A stretch of DNA of 64,000 bases from Plicaturopsis crispa FD-325 SS-3. Lineage: Eukaryota; Basidiomycota; Agaricomycetes; Amylocorticiales; Amylocorticiaceae. The stretch lies in contig KN832558.1 of assembly GCA_000827205.1 (NCBI GenBank), positions 1,892,889 to 1,956,888 on the forward strand, given 5' to 3'. How positions within the stretch are numbered: position 1 is the first letter of the stretch; each line of letters starts with the position of its first letter. Both the position numbers and the translations under genes were made by a program. Shown here piece by piece: positions 31,133 through 46,100 of this stretch. The notes beneath the pieces are model-generated. The model was not told the DNA's origin, did not search any database, and worked only from the letters and a program-made list of their open reading frames with translations.

Positions 31133-34100
31133 CTACTCCTCCGAAACGCGCTCGAAAAACTGCTTGAGCGTACTCGACAACACCTCCGGCAATGCCTCCA
31201 CACTCCGCAACACGACATAATACTCGAACGGGAACGAGTCCAGATAGCGCTCCAGCTGCATCTCCATTGCTCCGTTGACGTTCTTCCACGCGACCTTGTT
31301 CATGGACAAGATGGAATTGTGAGCCGCAGCAGTGGCATCACCGCCCTTCGAATCTGCGCCCTCCTTTGCCGCAGCGGCCGAATGCAGAGAGTCGATGACG
31401 ATGAAGACCACCATAACGCGCTGCTCCTCCGCCTTTCGCAAGGCCGTGCGTAGACTCTCATGGTCCTGGCATATTCCATCCGAGATGATGATCTGCAGCT
31501 GCCACAAATCCGCTGCGGAGGAGGAGCTCATCGACCTGCGCTCCCGCGCAGTCTCGAGTACACGAAGGCTCGTGCCCATCAAGGCGGACACGTTCGTCGC
31601 CTTTTGGTTGAAGCGGAATGCACTCATGACCTTTGCGCCCGCGGGACCGCTGAACGGGCCCTCGTCAAATCCGTGCAGCACTTCAACAGCCTCGCCGAAC
31701 TTCGCTATGGCGATGTCGCCGACTTCGAGACGACCGAGTGCTTTGGACACAAGCGCCAGCGTTTCGTATGCGAGATGCACGGAATGCGACTCGGCCATGG
31801 ATTGTGAATCGTCGAGCGCGATGAGAACTTGGTATTCGCGTTGACTCGGCCGTGTCCGCCGTAGCCAGATCTTGTCCTTCGTGTAGTCGCTAGCGATGTA
31901 CGAGATTATCTTCTTCATGTTGAGCCGCTTGCCGGTGCGATAATCACCCTTGAGCCGGGTAGCGAGCGTGGGCTCCAGAATGAGACGAAGCTGCTCGCAG
32001 AGTGCATAGGCAAGATCTTGGGTGAGGGATTCATACAAACGCCACATATGTTCTGCGTTATCGTCGGGAAGACCATCCGCTTGCCATCGTTTGAGCTCGC
32101 TTTCGACATCCGCGTTCTGGTCCTCCATGTCAACGTCGGCGTTGGGGACAGACGTATCATCCAACGATGTGATTCGCTCCAGTGCTTGGTCTGCCGGGAC
32201 TTCGTCGCGAACTACAGCACCTTCCACGCCTTCTCCCATCGTCCTAGTCGTGGGTTCGGTCTGGAGGGAAGACTTCGGGTTGGGCCGTTTATGGTTGTCA
32301 GACTCAGTGGCGGGATCAATGTCCATAGGCTGAGCCGATTCGTCTACTTGGGAGCGGTCGTCTATAATTTTTAGATCGTTAAGTTTTGCAACCTGATCCT
32401 CTCCCGCTGAACCGAGAGCTTGCATATCCTCCTCGAGACCTTCATCTGGGCGAACATACTCGAGTTGTGGTGCGCTGGGAGCATCGCCCAAACTTGCTGG
32501 AGCTGGATTGGAAGTCTCTTGGGAGTTCAAGATCTCTTCAAAACGTTGGTGGATTTCCTTCAGAGCGTCTCCTAGGCTCCGCAGAGGATTGCTAACTAGC
32601 TGGGCGTCCGACCGAGATGGAGCATGGCCTTGCTGGGTGCCACTATTGGCCGATCCCGCATTTGTCGCTTCGCCGATCTGAGGATCGCTAGAAGGATCGC
32701 TGAGTTGTTGCGATCTGCGCGTACGAGCATTAGGTATGGAACACTCTTAGGATAATCCAAGGCTTACCCTTGATCCACATGCTCATCGTCACCATTTTGC
32801 TGCTGACCACTGGCCCCTCCTGACTTTCCTTTCTGTCCCGTTGACGCGTCTTCGGTGTCGCCTGAATCATGTGCTTCTTCTGGAGCGATAGCACCCTCCC
32901 CAGGAGTCACATCCGGCCGCGCCACCCCTTGTTCATCAGGCTCTACGGAATCCTCTTTGGTTTCCTCTCCTTCGACGTCCTCAGGATGATCTGCTGCTGG
33001 CGGTCCCCCTTCGTGCTCATCGGGCGCCATTGGATCATCATCCGCAGATTGGTCGACATCCTTTTGTTCAGGACCTTCATCTTCGGGGAAATCTTGATGC
33101 GAGTCCACGTCCACGTCCATGTCATTATTGTCCACGTCCTCCTCATCTCCAGCTCCTGCAGTTTCCTCCATTTCTTCCCCGGAACCAAGATCGAGGTCTT
33201 CAGGAAGATCAAGAGTATTCGCATCTTGTACATGGTCATCCATAGGGGCGCCGGTGGGGTTTGGTTCCTCGTCGTTGGCATCGGGTCCGTCTCCTTCGTC
33301 TACGTCCTCCGTCGCTTGCTCGTCGGGTGCACTTGGCCGATCTTCATTGCCCTCTTGACTCCTCTTATCTTTCCGCGAATTTCCTTGCTCTTTAGCGGCG
33401 ACTTCGGAGTCCTTTCCTTCTTCTTTGGAGTGGTCTTCATTCGTTTTCCCGTCCGTGTCGTCCGTAGCATCGGGACCTTTCTCATCTCCCCACAGCTTCT
33501 CGTCTACCGCAGACGCATCCTTGGAATCCAGCTTTTCGATTTGTTCTTCGGGATCTGCTTGACTCTCCCCGTCCGAGGCGTCATCCTCCTCGGAGCCGTT
33601 GTCAGGAACATCCTCCATCTCTCCACCGACGTCCTCGCTCATCTCGATGGCGTTGTCTTTCTCTGCCTCGCCTTGATCCTTATTAGGCTCAACGCCATCT
33701 CCTTGCAGACCTTCTACCTGGCTCTCGTCCTCGATCTCCTTGCTGACATTTTCGGCTCCGGATCCTTCTCCCATGCCTACACCTCCCGCAGCATCCGTGA
33801 CCTCTCCACCTGCACCTGCATCGTCTCCGTCTGGGGGCTGGCAGAATCCCTCCTGCGAAAGCGTCCGCATTATGGAACAGAGAACGAAGGCTAGTTTGAA
33901 CAACGCATTGACCCAGCTGCTCTGAGCCTGTAGCTGAGCGTGAACTAAGATTTTGTAGCGCTCTACGAAGGGGAGAAGGCGACCAATGTTCCTTTGAAGT
34001 TCCAGCACCGGCTGCAGAGCAAATTCGCGGAGGACTAGGTCGAGTTTCTCCGTTATTTCTCCGGGGTGGAGGGCCCGCGTAACGTCCCGCACCATACGGG

Positions 34101-37100
34101 ATTCATCACGGATACGACGCTCGGAATCTGCTTCGGAGGGATCTACACATCGACCCAATACAGTTTGTACGGTGATTAAGAGTATGTCGATGGTCGCGTC
34201 GGTGGCATTAGCTTGCGGGGATTGGTTCGGCTCTGAGCTCGGGACAGGAGCCAGCGCGCCCATCAGCCACAAGTACACAGGATAGAGGAGATATTTGACG
34301 TCGGGAGCCTGGTTTAACCACGATTGCAAAACTTCGCATGTGTGGTAAAGATGCTGACTGGCTTCTAGCAAGAGGTCGTGCTCATCTGTAGGATTAAAAT
34401 CAGTTGAGCCATCATCCAGCCGGGACGGCGAGTAGCACATACCTCTCAAAATGATAGGGAAACAAGTCAAACGCATATTCTTCCCCATGTTGATTAGGCG
34501 GTCGCGTAGGGTCTCCGTCGAAGCTTTCATGGACATGGCGTCATGCTCTATGGATCCAAAACCAGTATCATGAGGCTTAAGACTATTGAATGTCTTCAGG
34601 CCGCTGACAAGCTCATCGAGTGCACTGGCAAGTTTACACGTCGTGTCGGCTGTTGTTTGAACATAGTCCAGGATACCGGCCCCTGATTGAGATATGGCAG
34701 GTGATGTTACGAGCATCTGAAGACGGCGCGACATATGCGCAAGTTTGTCGTAGTCCTTCAAGGCTCCAGCAAGGCTTCAGAATCCATTAGTATCTTGAAA
34801 TGTGCGAATCAAGCAGAAGTAAACGCACCAGGACCTGGCTTCTAGTGCTGTAGCGAAAGAAGACTCGAGGAGCATGACCCCCCTTTGAAGCTCGCGTGTA
34901 GTGAGGTCCGAATGATGATTAGACAAGGATGCCCGAAGGAGAGGAAGAGCATTCTGTAAGCGATTGAAATAACGTTGACCTTTCGCGAGAGGAATAGTGT
35001 CATCTGTGCTCAATGTGCAAGGCTGTTCCCGGATCCAAAGCTCGTCGCGAAGTCTAGTCAGAACGTCTGGCTTGACATTCGCGGCAAACCCAGTCCGTTT
35101 CATCTCCTTCAGAAGGTCACTCCAAGCTTTCCTCTTGCGCACTAGTAACGCCTTTTGACGCTTGACTCTCTTTTCCGGTGGGTCCTCGGAGTTGATCGGT
35201 ACACTGGACAAGTGCTTGGCTGTGGTGATGATATCAACAGCGAAATCGTCCACTAAGTGGGCAGAATGAGATTCGATGAACGACGCAATCCGGTCACTAA
35301 TGAGCATGTTGAACTTTGTAAATGTCCGGCCAAGGTCTGCGAGATGACTGGAGGTCAACGCTGTAGGAGGTGGGTCCGGGAAGGTGGGACGCTCCGCTGG
35401 CACAATGAGATTTGCAGGTACGTCGGACAGGTCAGCCTTGCACTCATTCTCCCCCGCGAGCTCCGGTACCAGGCGGCTATCGATGGGCTGCCTTAAAAGA
35501 TCACGAAATTTGCGTACGACCTTGTACAGTTGTCGATGTGTCCGCTGTGCGCTTTGCTTAAGAGCGTGGACGTTGATATCTTTCCAGCTGGCGAGCTTGA
35601 TGAAAGCGCGGATATCCTTTTCAAGAACAATCCGCTGGTCCTTCAAATAAACCGATATGCGTTGTGAGAAAAAGCCGTAATAGTCGGCAGTAGCATGCAG
35701 AATACGCTGCACACGCTCCAGTGCTAACCGGTGCCGGTCAAGCTTGGATTGAGCAACAAGGCCAGTATAGACGCTGAAGCTCTGCACAAGCGCTGCCCTC
35801 GCCTCGAATTGACCCAAAGGACTCGAACGGATGAAGTCGTCAAGAAGGGGTATAAGCTGCTTGAGATAGATCGAGAGTGCCTCAGAAACACCTTCCTCCT
35901 CTTTGTCGGCTGCATCCATGGGGCCACGAACTGTGGCGTCGTAAAGGTGAAACCAGGACTCGCAGGATCCAGTAGCGAATGTATCCGCCTGCGACTGCAG
36001 TAATGCATGCCAACACGAAAGCTCCAATCTCCTCCAGTCGACTATCAGTCCAGTCAGGGCACTGCGATGCACTTTCAGGGTATTTTCTCGGTTCGCGTAT
36101 ATTTCCCAGTCCTCGCTTTGCATGAGCAACTGCTCCAGAGCGGCAAGAACCTTCGCAACAGGACTGTGTAGATCCAAAGCGAGAACCATATCGCAGCGTT
36201 CACTGAGGTGTTGTAAGACCATCTGATCTGGCCACTCCTGAATGAGAACCGCGAGCCGGGCTTTCAGCGTTTTGAGAACTGTTGCTGCTTTCTTCAATTC
36301 CGTGACATTGGAGTCGACATAGAAGTTGTATGGCCCATCTGATGGTGCGGTTGAGCCTTCGAGCGTAGAAAGGCGTTCGTGAAGAAGGGACAGTCGGAAC
36401 GGAAGGCTCTCCGAGTCAAGCGTTTCGGGTAGCAAGCCCACTCGGGAATCGAGGAGGGACTTCAGCGCCGCTTTACGCATAGCAATGAAGATGTGCGCAG
36501 AGATAGGAGATTCTACAGTCCAGCCAGAGTTATTGACAAACACGTGGTGCATGGATACAAGCTGTTTGACGTCGGAGGCGTCCACGAGTAGTGGCTGGCG
36601 GCCATCTGCGGCCTTCGGGTGTGCTTCCTGATCCAGCGTATCTTCGAAGTCTGGGAACAACGAACGGAAATCCTTCTCCTCCATCTCTGCCTCGCTAGCA
36701 GCATCGTATTCCACAGCTTTGCGTTTATACAACGACTGTGACAGTTGCTCAGTCTCCTTTTCCCTCGCTCGATCAATGAGCCACAATCGGAGTGCTTGAT
36801 CGTAGATGGTCTGAACCGAGTGTAGGTGCTCTCGATGGTCAACGCCTATAGAAGAGTCAAATGCGACGCCGGCGAGTTGCAACAATACATGTTCCAGAGC
36901 GGGAATACCAGACGTGGTTTTAGGGACAGGAGTCGAACGTAGCATCGATCCGCTACGAACCGATGGGAAGGAGACCAGGGCAGAGGCGGTCTCCGTGTGG
37001 GGTCCCGATTCAGAGTTACACGCCATCGCATGCGCCACCAGACGAAGGCCAAGTTTCATCTGCTGGAGAGCCCAATGTAAAGGTGGCGTAAGGTCCGCGT

Positions 37101-40100
37101 AGTCGGGATATACCGTATCGAGCCTTTGGGAGAATCCTGCCAACGATTCCTGCAGTACACTCTCGCGCATAGACGCAGAGGCATCTCCACGCTCGAGAAG
37201 GTCGACGAGAGGATCAACTTTGGAGGAGGCAATAACATGAACTCGAAATTGTGAGACTTCCGTCCAGAATGTATGTAGCCGTCGTACGTCGTGTCGGGCG
37301 TAGGGAGGGAAGTTTTCGAGTGCCGAAAGACGATCGCGTACTTCGGCTAGCTGACTAGCGATGTAGTCAATGATGACATTCCGAGCGTTTCCTGTGGAAC
37401 GCTTTTCCAATGCGAGATGCAACTCCATCTGCAGTGACAACGCGGACTCCTGCTGGCGCCAGAACACAACAGCACAGTGATGTATAGCAGCTGGGTCGAT
37501 GGGAATGTCAGGCACGTAAAGATCCATGACAAACCTACTGAAGGCGATGTAGCTTCGACCCAAGTGCGTAATGAGGTGAGCGCGAGGTTTCGCACTCGTC
37601 AAGTGTAAAAGCGTGGGATAAAGGTGGCGTTGAAAAGCTTGTGCTAGCGGTCCATGGCTTAGACCTTTCAGCAAAGACAACACTTCGTGCATTGAGGCTG
37701 GCGTTCCGAGTCGATGGTCACTGCTGAGGGTCCTCATTGACTGCACGTCGCTAATTGAGAAAGACCCTGCAAAAGAGATGCATACCTGGCATAGCGTTAG
37801 CGTGCTTCTCTAATAAAATTGTAAATACTTACTGCAAAGATTCCATGTATCAGTGTGGCTGACAGCTGTTGCAAACGGGACGCATCGACTGAGCGATCGA
37901 GGAATGCTAGTCGCACGTGGTAGCGAATGGAGCGCTCGTACGCTTCTAGCGAGGCTAAAGAGTTTCTTCCGGAATCACTAGAAATGTCGTTAAGAAGTAG
38001 TACTTGACAAAAAGCGGTGTACCATACCAGTCGTGAATTGTAGTAAACAATTTTGCGGGATGCAATAGAGCAGAAGGGCCAAGAAGTGACTAAAGAAAGG
38101 ATTTAGCTCTAATTGAGGTGGGCGTGCGGAGTCAGAAGCTAACCGCGTGGGGAAAAGGGGCAGTCCAGAGACTTTGCAACCACTGCACCTGAGACTGTAG
38201 GATCAGAGCGGGGCAATCTGAGACAGCGTAATTAGCTACGTGCAACAAGTCCACGTATAAGCACACCTTTTTCTGCTTGCACAGCCCATAGCATATGCTG
38301 GTATGGTACGAAACGAAGTAGGGATGTTTGGGCATCCTCACGGACAATCTGGATCATGTCATGAATCGCCTCGGACAGCATCTAATCACAGCACTTAGCA
38401 TTGTCTACCCAAAAAATAATCGTTTTGCTTACCGCGGAGTTAGAGCAGTGGAGGCCACTGAACATCGCCAGTACGACGAGCTCAGAGACAACCCAAGAAG
38501 GATTATCAAGATAGATGCTCTCGGATATCTCTGCGGAGTAATTGTCGACCAAGCGCTGAAAACATGGGTGTCAATTTTGAGACACAGGGATACCTAACAC
38601 CGGACGTACCGTTTGGATTTGGTGGCCGAGCTGCGACAGCGCTGTTTTGTCCTCTTTGGTAGCGATAGACGAAGGCAGTCGTTGCAACGCCATGATTTCG
38701 AAGACTTGAGTCCTCAGACCTGATAAGAAGAGTCGTGAGCATGGAGCGGGGGATGCAGCGCGTTTAGTACTTGCCTACAGTCGCGTCGTCTTTGGCACGA
38801 TACGCTAGCCTCTCCAAGAGATGCAGGTCAAGCGAGGCTGCCTCAGAGAGGTGGTGCGTCGACAAACTCGTCCATATTTCGGACAGGCCTAATCCACGGG
38901 ATAGCGAGACAGCATCTTCAAGTAACTGGGCAATGTTGGCAATCGTCGCAAAGGTCGGGGAATATGCCTCCTTTAATGCACCCATTATCCAGCCCGAAAC
39001 GGTTTGGATGGCAGAATAATCGAAGGCATTACCCCCTGCAACCAGTCTAAGATATCGCGCATAGCGCATTAGTTTGAGTATCAGTTGGATATCGCGCTGT
39101 AGGAAGTTCATCAGCGTTGTGATGCAAGGGCTATGAAGCTCTCTCACGTCTAGCGTCATATCCTGCTGCGAGTAGCCCAATCCCTTCAGTAGCGCATTCC
39201 CGATGGTCGGCAATATTTGCAAAAGTGATTCGATTTCGTTCAGTGCTCTTTGATCGACGGTTGAGACACCTGGTGTGGATGGGCCAAACTTTGTGAGAGA
39301 ATGAGCTCTGTTCTGATGACTGGATTCTCCCTCGTTGATGGCTAGAATGACGAGGAGATCAAGGGCATGGAGGATGATATTTCGATTGGTGGGCACGTGT
39401 GGTCCATGGTTGAAATCATCATATAGCAAGAAGAATTCCAAATTCTCGATCTAAGGGACGATGTGAGATTGATCAGCCAGAGCAAGTATCAAAACTGACC
39501 TGCGCGAACATGCCGCAAAGCGAATCAGTGCCCGTCCCATGCTCTTGGAATTGCTCAGTCACCGACTCTAGTAGGGCTCCCAATCGGTGAGCGAACGATT
39601 TCACTTCGATGTCAAAGGTCCGAAGCAGCCGATGGAAATGCAGCCGATGAGTCGGGGCTACTACGCGGGAAAAGAAGTAAAGCAATGCATCTGCTCTCGC
39701 GTTAAGCAGAGGTCCTGTCACCGGAAGGAAAGTAGATTGAGCGATCAGGGCCGACGACGTCGAATCTTGATCCAAGACATGACCAGAAGGACAGGGACTG
39801 TCTAGCGAGTTGAGCTCAATGTGCGGCAGCAACCCCCTGCGAATACCATCAAACATTGCAGAGGCCACTTTAACGTCCCCTTCGGCAGGAGAAAATACCA
39901 CTGGAAGCCGTAAGTGATCAAGCAATCTCCCCCGGTCTTCCGCATTGAAGTCGCCGAGGAGAGCCACCTCGATCCCACGATTGCGCATAGCCCGGGAGAG
40001 CTCGCCGTATCGCGGGTCAACGGACATGAAAAGACGAAAGTCGGGGTGGGGCTTGACGACCTCGACACTTCCATCGACGAAGCCGCGTTCGCTAAGTGTC

Positions 40101-43100
40101 AGGACCCCGTCCGGTTCGCAAAGGGAATTCAGCCGATCTAAAACAGCTGGGTTGCATAGGTTTGCACCATCCAGGAGAAGCCAATGGCCTTGTTTCATAG
40201 CCAGAACAAGGGGCCCGTCAATCCATTCGAAGGAGCCCGCCGCAGCGGTCGTCAGGAGTAGGCTATTTATTCTGTTTCGGATGCCATCGGATACCTCGGA
40301 TTGACCGATTTCGTCCAGCAGGCCCAATGCTAAACGAAGAATGGGGAGAGTATTATGCGAGGTTGCAGATATTTGTAGGGAGTGGCGCAGAGCCCTGCAG
40401 TCGTGGGTAAGACGACTTTTCGTGCCGCTAATCGTCCTGAGCTCGTCGTCGAGCAAAAACAGCGTTTCACGGACTACTGCGGCTACTCGTCCGCGATGGT
40501 CAACCTGTTCGAAACTTCCTATGATGTCCATGATATCTGTCGCACTGTTTACAGACACTTCATGGAGGATATTTCCCGTCGAATTGGCAAGATGACGAAC
40601 GACCTCGGTCTTGCCAGAGTTGTGTGGTCCTGTCACAATGGCGAGCCATCCTTGAGTGACGCAATTCCCAATCGACTCCAGCGCAGAGAGATGGGCCTGC
40701 AAGATTTTGGGGGGTCTCGATAGGACGGCAAAATTGTTCCTTGGTCTGATAAATTTCCCGACTTGAAAAAGAGTCGACGAGATGCAGACAGGAGGTGTTT
40801 GAAGCAGATGGTCGGTAGAAACGCCGAACACCTCGCCGAATAGATGGCGAGCATGGTCCCGGTCGGCATATGCACGGAATCGATGGAGATAGACACTACG
40901 GAGGTGGTCGATGGGGTGTTGCGAGCTGTCCCTCTCCATGAGATACCCCCATCGTAGAACGTCACGAAGGTTGAATTCCCATGGACTTCCATCTCTAGCG
41001 AAGGTCCGTTTTGTCGCTATATCGTCCGTTAAGCGGGTATTGAAAGCAATCATAGCACGCATGATATCAGAATCGTGGTGAGGAAAGACGTAGCGGCATA
41101 CGAAGAGGAGGTCATCGGGTGTGAGCTGCTCGATGTAGACTTTCGTGAAGCGATTCATGAAAGATTTCGGAAGTCCCTTGCGGCCACCGCCCTGATGAAG
41201 GGGATTCTGGGCAGCAAAAACCCGAAAGTCAGGATGTCGGACAAACGACCGTCCCAGTTCAGGGATATAAACTGTTCCGCGGTGGTCCAAGACAGCGTTG
41301 AGGCCTTCGAGAATCGCCTGTGGGGCCAGGTTCATTTCATCGAGCAGAACCCAGTGGCCTTCTTGTAGTGCCTTCAAGAATTCAGCGTCCCTCCATGCGA
41401 ATTGCCCGGGGCCGCCGCCTTCCACAGGTAAATCCGAGCCAAACAGATCGATGAGATCTGTTTGGTCCGACAAATTGATACGGCACAGACGATGACCCGC
41501 GAGTCTCGCCAAGGCAGTAATCAAGCTAGTCTTGCCGACGCCGGGGCTTCCCTCGAGGAGAATGGGCTTCATGACCTGGCTAGCTCTCACAACACGCATA
41601 GCGTTCTCGCGAGTGGTAGGAGCCTGGAAATTGAAGTCGTGCGAGACTGCACCATCGGAACCTCTTGGGATCGCGAAAGAACCTAGCTGGACAAATCTAG
41701 AGGTGTCATATGATGGGGTCCATGTCGTTGGGACGTCAGCTTCAACGAAAGGCATGATCTCTTGTAACTTGGTAGATGCCGCATGTTTGAGACGGCGTAA
41801 CGCATCCATGGAATATGTGGCTAATTGAGGCATAGACGCGAGTCCATCGAGGAACGACATGTGCGCGGCATGATGCTGTAAGACGAGTCAGTATACGCGT
41901 CACATCCATGTCTGTCATTTTGAACGCTCACAAATATCTCATTTGGTGTCATGGAGCCCTCATTCTCCCGGTAAACCGCATTCGTGAAGGTCACCCAAGC
42001 CTATGTCAAAATCAATGATGGGTTGGAGAAATGAAATGAGCGCACACATACCAGGATGTCGCGAAGGTTCAAAAGTGAACGATCGCCTACAGCAGAACAG
42101 AGCCATTCCGCGAAGTCCAGAACACCATGCGTATGCATCTTGAGCGAGTCGGAAACCCACAAGCTATTGACGATCAGCTCTAGGTCACGACGATCTTCGA
42201 CGGCAGGGACCCAGATCTCCGTGAATCGGTTGCGAAGGGCAGGCGATAGTTCCTTTTTTCCATAATCTCCACCTGGATTCATGGTTGCGACAAGCTTGAA
42301 GTTTTCGTCGGCACGGATGATTGGGTTTTGGAGGTCGTCGCCTCCTCGCTCCGCTAATACGATGGTTCGCGCAGGTTCCAGAACACTGTTCAGACGCTCG
42401 AGGACAGAGTCGTCGGCAAGCGAGATCTCGTCCAGTAGAAACACGTCGCCGTTTCGCATAGCATCCACCAACGGCCCGTCGTGCCACTCAAATATCGATG
42501 ACAGGTGTACGACTTTCACTCTAGCGTCTGCTAGAGCAGTGCGCATGGGAGCAGTCAGGTCTTCCGACGATTTGAGTATATTGTCGATCGCCGATGTCAT
42601 AGCCTGCGAGTCGTCCTCCACGTTTGTCACCCCAAGCTCTGTCAAGACCGTCGCAACCTCGCGTAGAACTTGTGCTTCCGCCGCCGAACGATTGCGGATA
42701 GGCCGAAGTCCACCTATCAAATCCGCTGTTTCAGTGTTTTGGTGACAATTGAGACTGTGCATGTGCTTCGTCACGGCATCTGCGTAGACCTGGCAAACGG
42801 ACGTCTTCCCCGACCCAGTTTCACCGACAAGGAGAACAGGCTCGTTGAACTTGAGAGCTCGGGAGAGAAGGACAAAGAGTCGTTGCATAGCGGAGGTCCA
42901 TACCAGCGACGAGGAGGGAGGAGTGCATCCAAGGAATGTAGCGGGACCACCGACAGCGCTCTGAAAATCGTACAGCCTGGTTTCGTCGATTGAGACTTTC
43001 ATGACGGATTCAATTACATCTTTGACAATTTGTTTGTCGTCCTCTCTTCTGGTTCGCTCGGCCAAGAGCATGTACCCGTTGTCAGCAAGCTCTTGATACC

Positions 43101-46100
43101 CCACTGCATCCCTTCCAGCCCAGCGGAAGAGATCCCGAAGAGTAGCAAACCCATGTTTGCTCTCGAAGACACGACTCGCCTGCCGACGTTTCTGGAGTTC
43201 ACGAAACACAGTCACAATCTTTTGCCCATAGGAAGGGGCTATGCGACATCGCTGGCAGAGAATGGTTTCGAGTTCAGATTGCGGAACATCTTCAAAGTGC
43301 ACCTCTAGAAACCGATTGCGAAATGCTCTGGACAAAATTTTGCGACCTGCGTACAGACCTGGCGGATTTTGTGTCGCAAAAAGCATGAAGTGAGGATGGG
43401 GAATGACGACCTCCTGGGTTTCCGGGATAATGAGCTCGCGATTATCGTCCAGAAGGCGGTTCAGTGCCTCGAGTACATCGGTAGGGGCGAGATTGAGCTC
43501 GTCAAGCACTATCCAATCGCCGGTACGCAGGGCGCGAACAAGCAGACCATCCTTGAAGACCAGCTTTCCCGTCGTCGGGTCCGAGACATAAGAGCCAAGG
43601 TATTCCTGAATGTCGGTGTGTTCGTGGTTATTAATCCGGACAAATCGATGACCTGTCCTGCGTGCAAGGTATTCGACAGAGCTTGTCTTTCCGCTCGAAG
43701 TTGGGCCTTCAATCAATACGGGGAAGCGCCTGGTGACGATTATTCTCGCGAGGTCGATTAATTTGGTCTCGACAGAAGGAGTCATGATGTAATCGTCCAC
43801 AGAATCTTCTGGAAAAGGACCCTTCTCGAGATAGAAAGGACCAAGCTTGACGAACTCCCCTGCGGTGCGAGAAGAAGGTACTGCCGGCTCTTTCGACAGC
43901 AGTGACCGCGGGTTTCGTACGCCCGCTAGCAGGTGCTTGCGGGCCAGAGCGGTAACGACCTCTGCACTGGGTGAGTCAAGGACCATTGTGAAGGCCATTA
44001 AACACCCCTCCCACAATGCCCGGCGCAGACTGTAAGTGCTAGCCATATCCGCGGTAAACGTGAGAGCGCGCGCGAGTGTGCGCATGCTGTAATTTGGACG
44101 GTGGTTGGCACCATCAGCGATTTGGCGTTTCTGGGATAGGTCCTTGACAGCGGCGTAGAACTCGGCCACATTCATGATGACCGCCTTGTCGCCAACAGCT
44201 GTGGGCCCGATGTATTGGGTGATAATGCCAAGCAGTGTATCTCGGTCGGCATCGGGAGGCAAAACGTCGATCTCAGTAAAACGCGACCTGATGCTGGGCG
44301 GGAGGTCCTTTTTTCCTACGTCCGTGGCGGGATTCATGCAAGCGAAGAGTCGAAAGTCAGGATGCCGGGGAACAGGCTCCAGTGATCCCTGCTCTGTCAA
44401 TGTGATAGACGCAGTGGGACCGTGCAAAAGCCCAGATATGCATTCCAGCGTCTCGGGACTTGCAAGATTGATTTCATCCAAGAGGACCCTGTAGACGTAT
44501 CAGTTAACGGGTGAGCACAAAGATAGAAATGCAAGCATACCAATCTCCATATTTCAAAGCCTTTACTAGAGGTCCCTCTACGAAAGAAAAGGCAAATTTC
44601 CCCTTCGCTTGCACATGTTGGACGTCAAATTCGTCAACCGACTTTTCGAAGGCCTCCCAGCTGTCACGGGAAACATTGAGCCCTTCATGATTGACCTTAC
44701 GTCGTTTCCTCGGCGTATCAGAATCTAGTCCCCCGTCGGCTCTAAAAACATGTCAGTCAAACAATCCAATAAAGATGGATGATGTTAAACGTACGGCGGC
44801 GGCACAACATCTTCTTTTGCTTGTATTCTGTCCTTGGCGAGCCTGGCAGATTCCTTCCACAATCCGACTGCTCTCTTCCATTTGCCCTCCCCGACAGCTT
44901 TTCTTACGGATTCCTCAAATGCAGCGTTTTTCCTTCGACTGAACGTTCCACCAAACAGCTCAAGAAATAGTTCTTGAAGGGCTGACCCGGGGATCCGCAC
45001 GTCGACCGGTTTGAAGCCACCGACTAGATCTGAGGATTCAGTTTGGTGGGACAGGTTAAGGGAGATCAGGGGGCGGCGAAGAAGTGATGCTAGATGAGTT
45101 ACAACGCTTGTCTTTCCTGTACCAGTTTCACCTGTCAGAAGAACAGGCTCGCCGAGAGCTACAGCATTGGCTATTCGAGATAACAATAAGACTGCCGGTC
45201 GGTGCATCGCGAACGGCCGTGTAGGGGGCGGCAAGAGGCTTCTCTTCGTCGACTTTGCAGGTAGACGGGTCCGACCCACCCTTACAGCCGTCGTCCGGCC
45301 ATCGACATCTTTTTCGACGATGAACTCTGGTGTCCGTCCGTTCAAAACCCACTCGCGCCTGTCTGTGTCAAGACCGAGGTGCTCGGCGATCAAAGCGGCA
45401 ATATTATCGCTATGGGCGCGGGACGCGGCGGTGAGGGAGCCGGCACCGAAGAAGATATCCCGTGCCTCAAGGTAGATGTCTTCACGCAGTGTGGGATGAG
45501 GGAAAATAGCTGACAGAGGAGCGTCGGCGTCTAGGTCAAGATCCATGCCTTGATATGACGAGGGAAGGACATTGTTGACGCGCACGCCAAACATGTGAAG
45601 CTCTCGCATGCCAACTTCACGCGCGGACGCCGCAGGCCCAAGCGCTCGAACAGCCTGCCAAAGCCTGATGAGCGCACAAGCAGCACTTCCGGCCAGACGC
45701 GGAAATTGGGCATCGACGATGGTTTGTAACTCTTGGGCGGAGGGCGATTGTATAATGACCTCGTGGAATTTGTGCGCGCCAAAGAAAACTGGGTCGGGAA
45801 ATCTACCAGAGCGAGCCGGAGCGATGGATCGTGTCGCAAAGACAGCGAACCCCTCATGCGCGACGATACGCCCACGGCTAGGAACTTCCAAGCTAGCTCG
45901 GCCACCAATCCACTTCGCAGGTCCGAGTGATTCGATGAGAGGTTTAATGACGCCCAGGACCTCGCTGCTTCCGCGGTCAATGTCGGCAAACACGACCCAC
46001 CTGCCTTCGCGCATCGCACGCACGAGGACGCCTTCCTTCCATTCGAAAGTCCCCGGTTGTGTGACAGAGGAAACATATGACCCAAGAAGAGAGCGTGGAT

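Noticed and set aside
32869-33894. Long, very hydrophobic + strand open frame of about 340 codons
   Set aside because: It is the antisense of the midasin Asp/Glu-rich region; GAT/GAA/GAG codons read backwards give Ile, Phe, Leu and Val, so length and hydrophobicity are artefacts.
34777-39441. Several open frames that could be separate genes (helical proteins)
   Set aside because: They are successive exons of the midasin linker, all on the minus strand with short introns between them.
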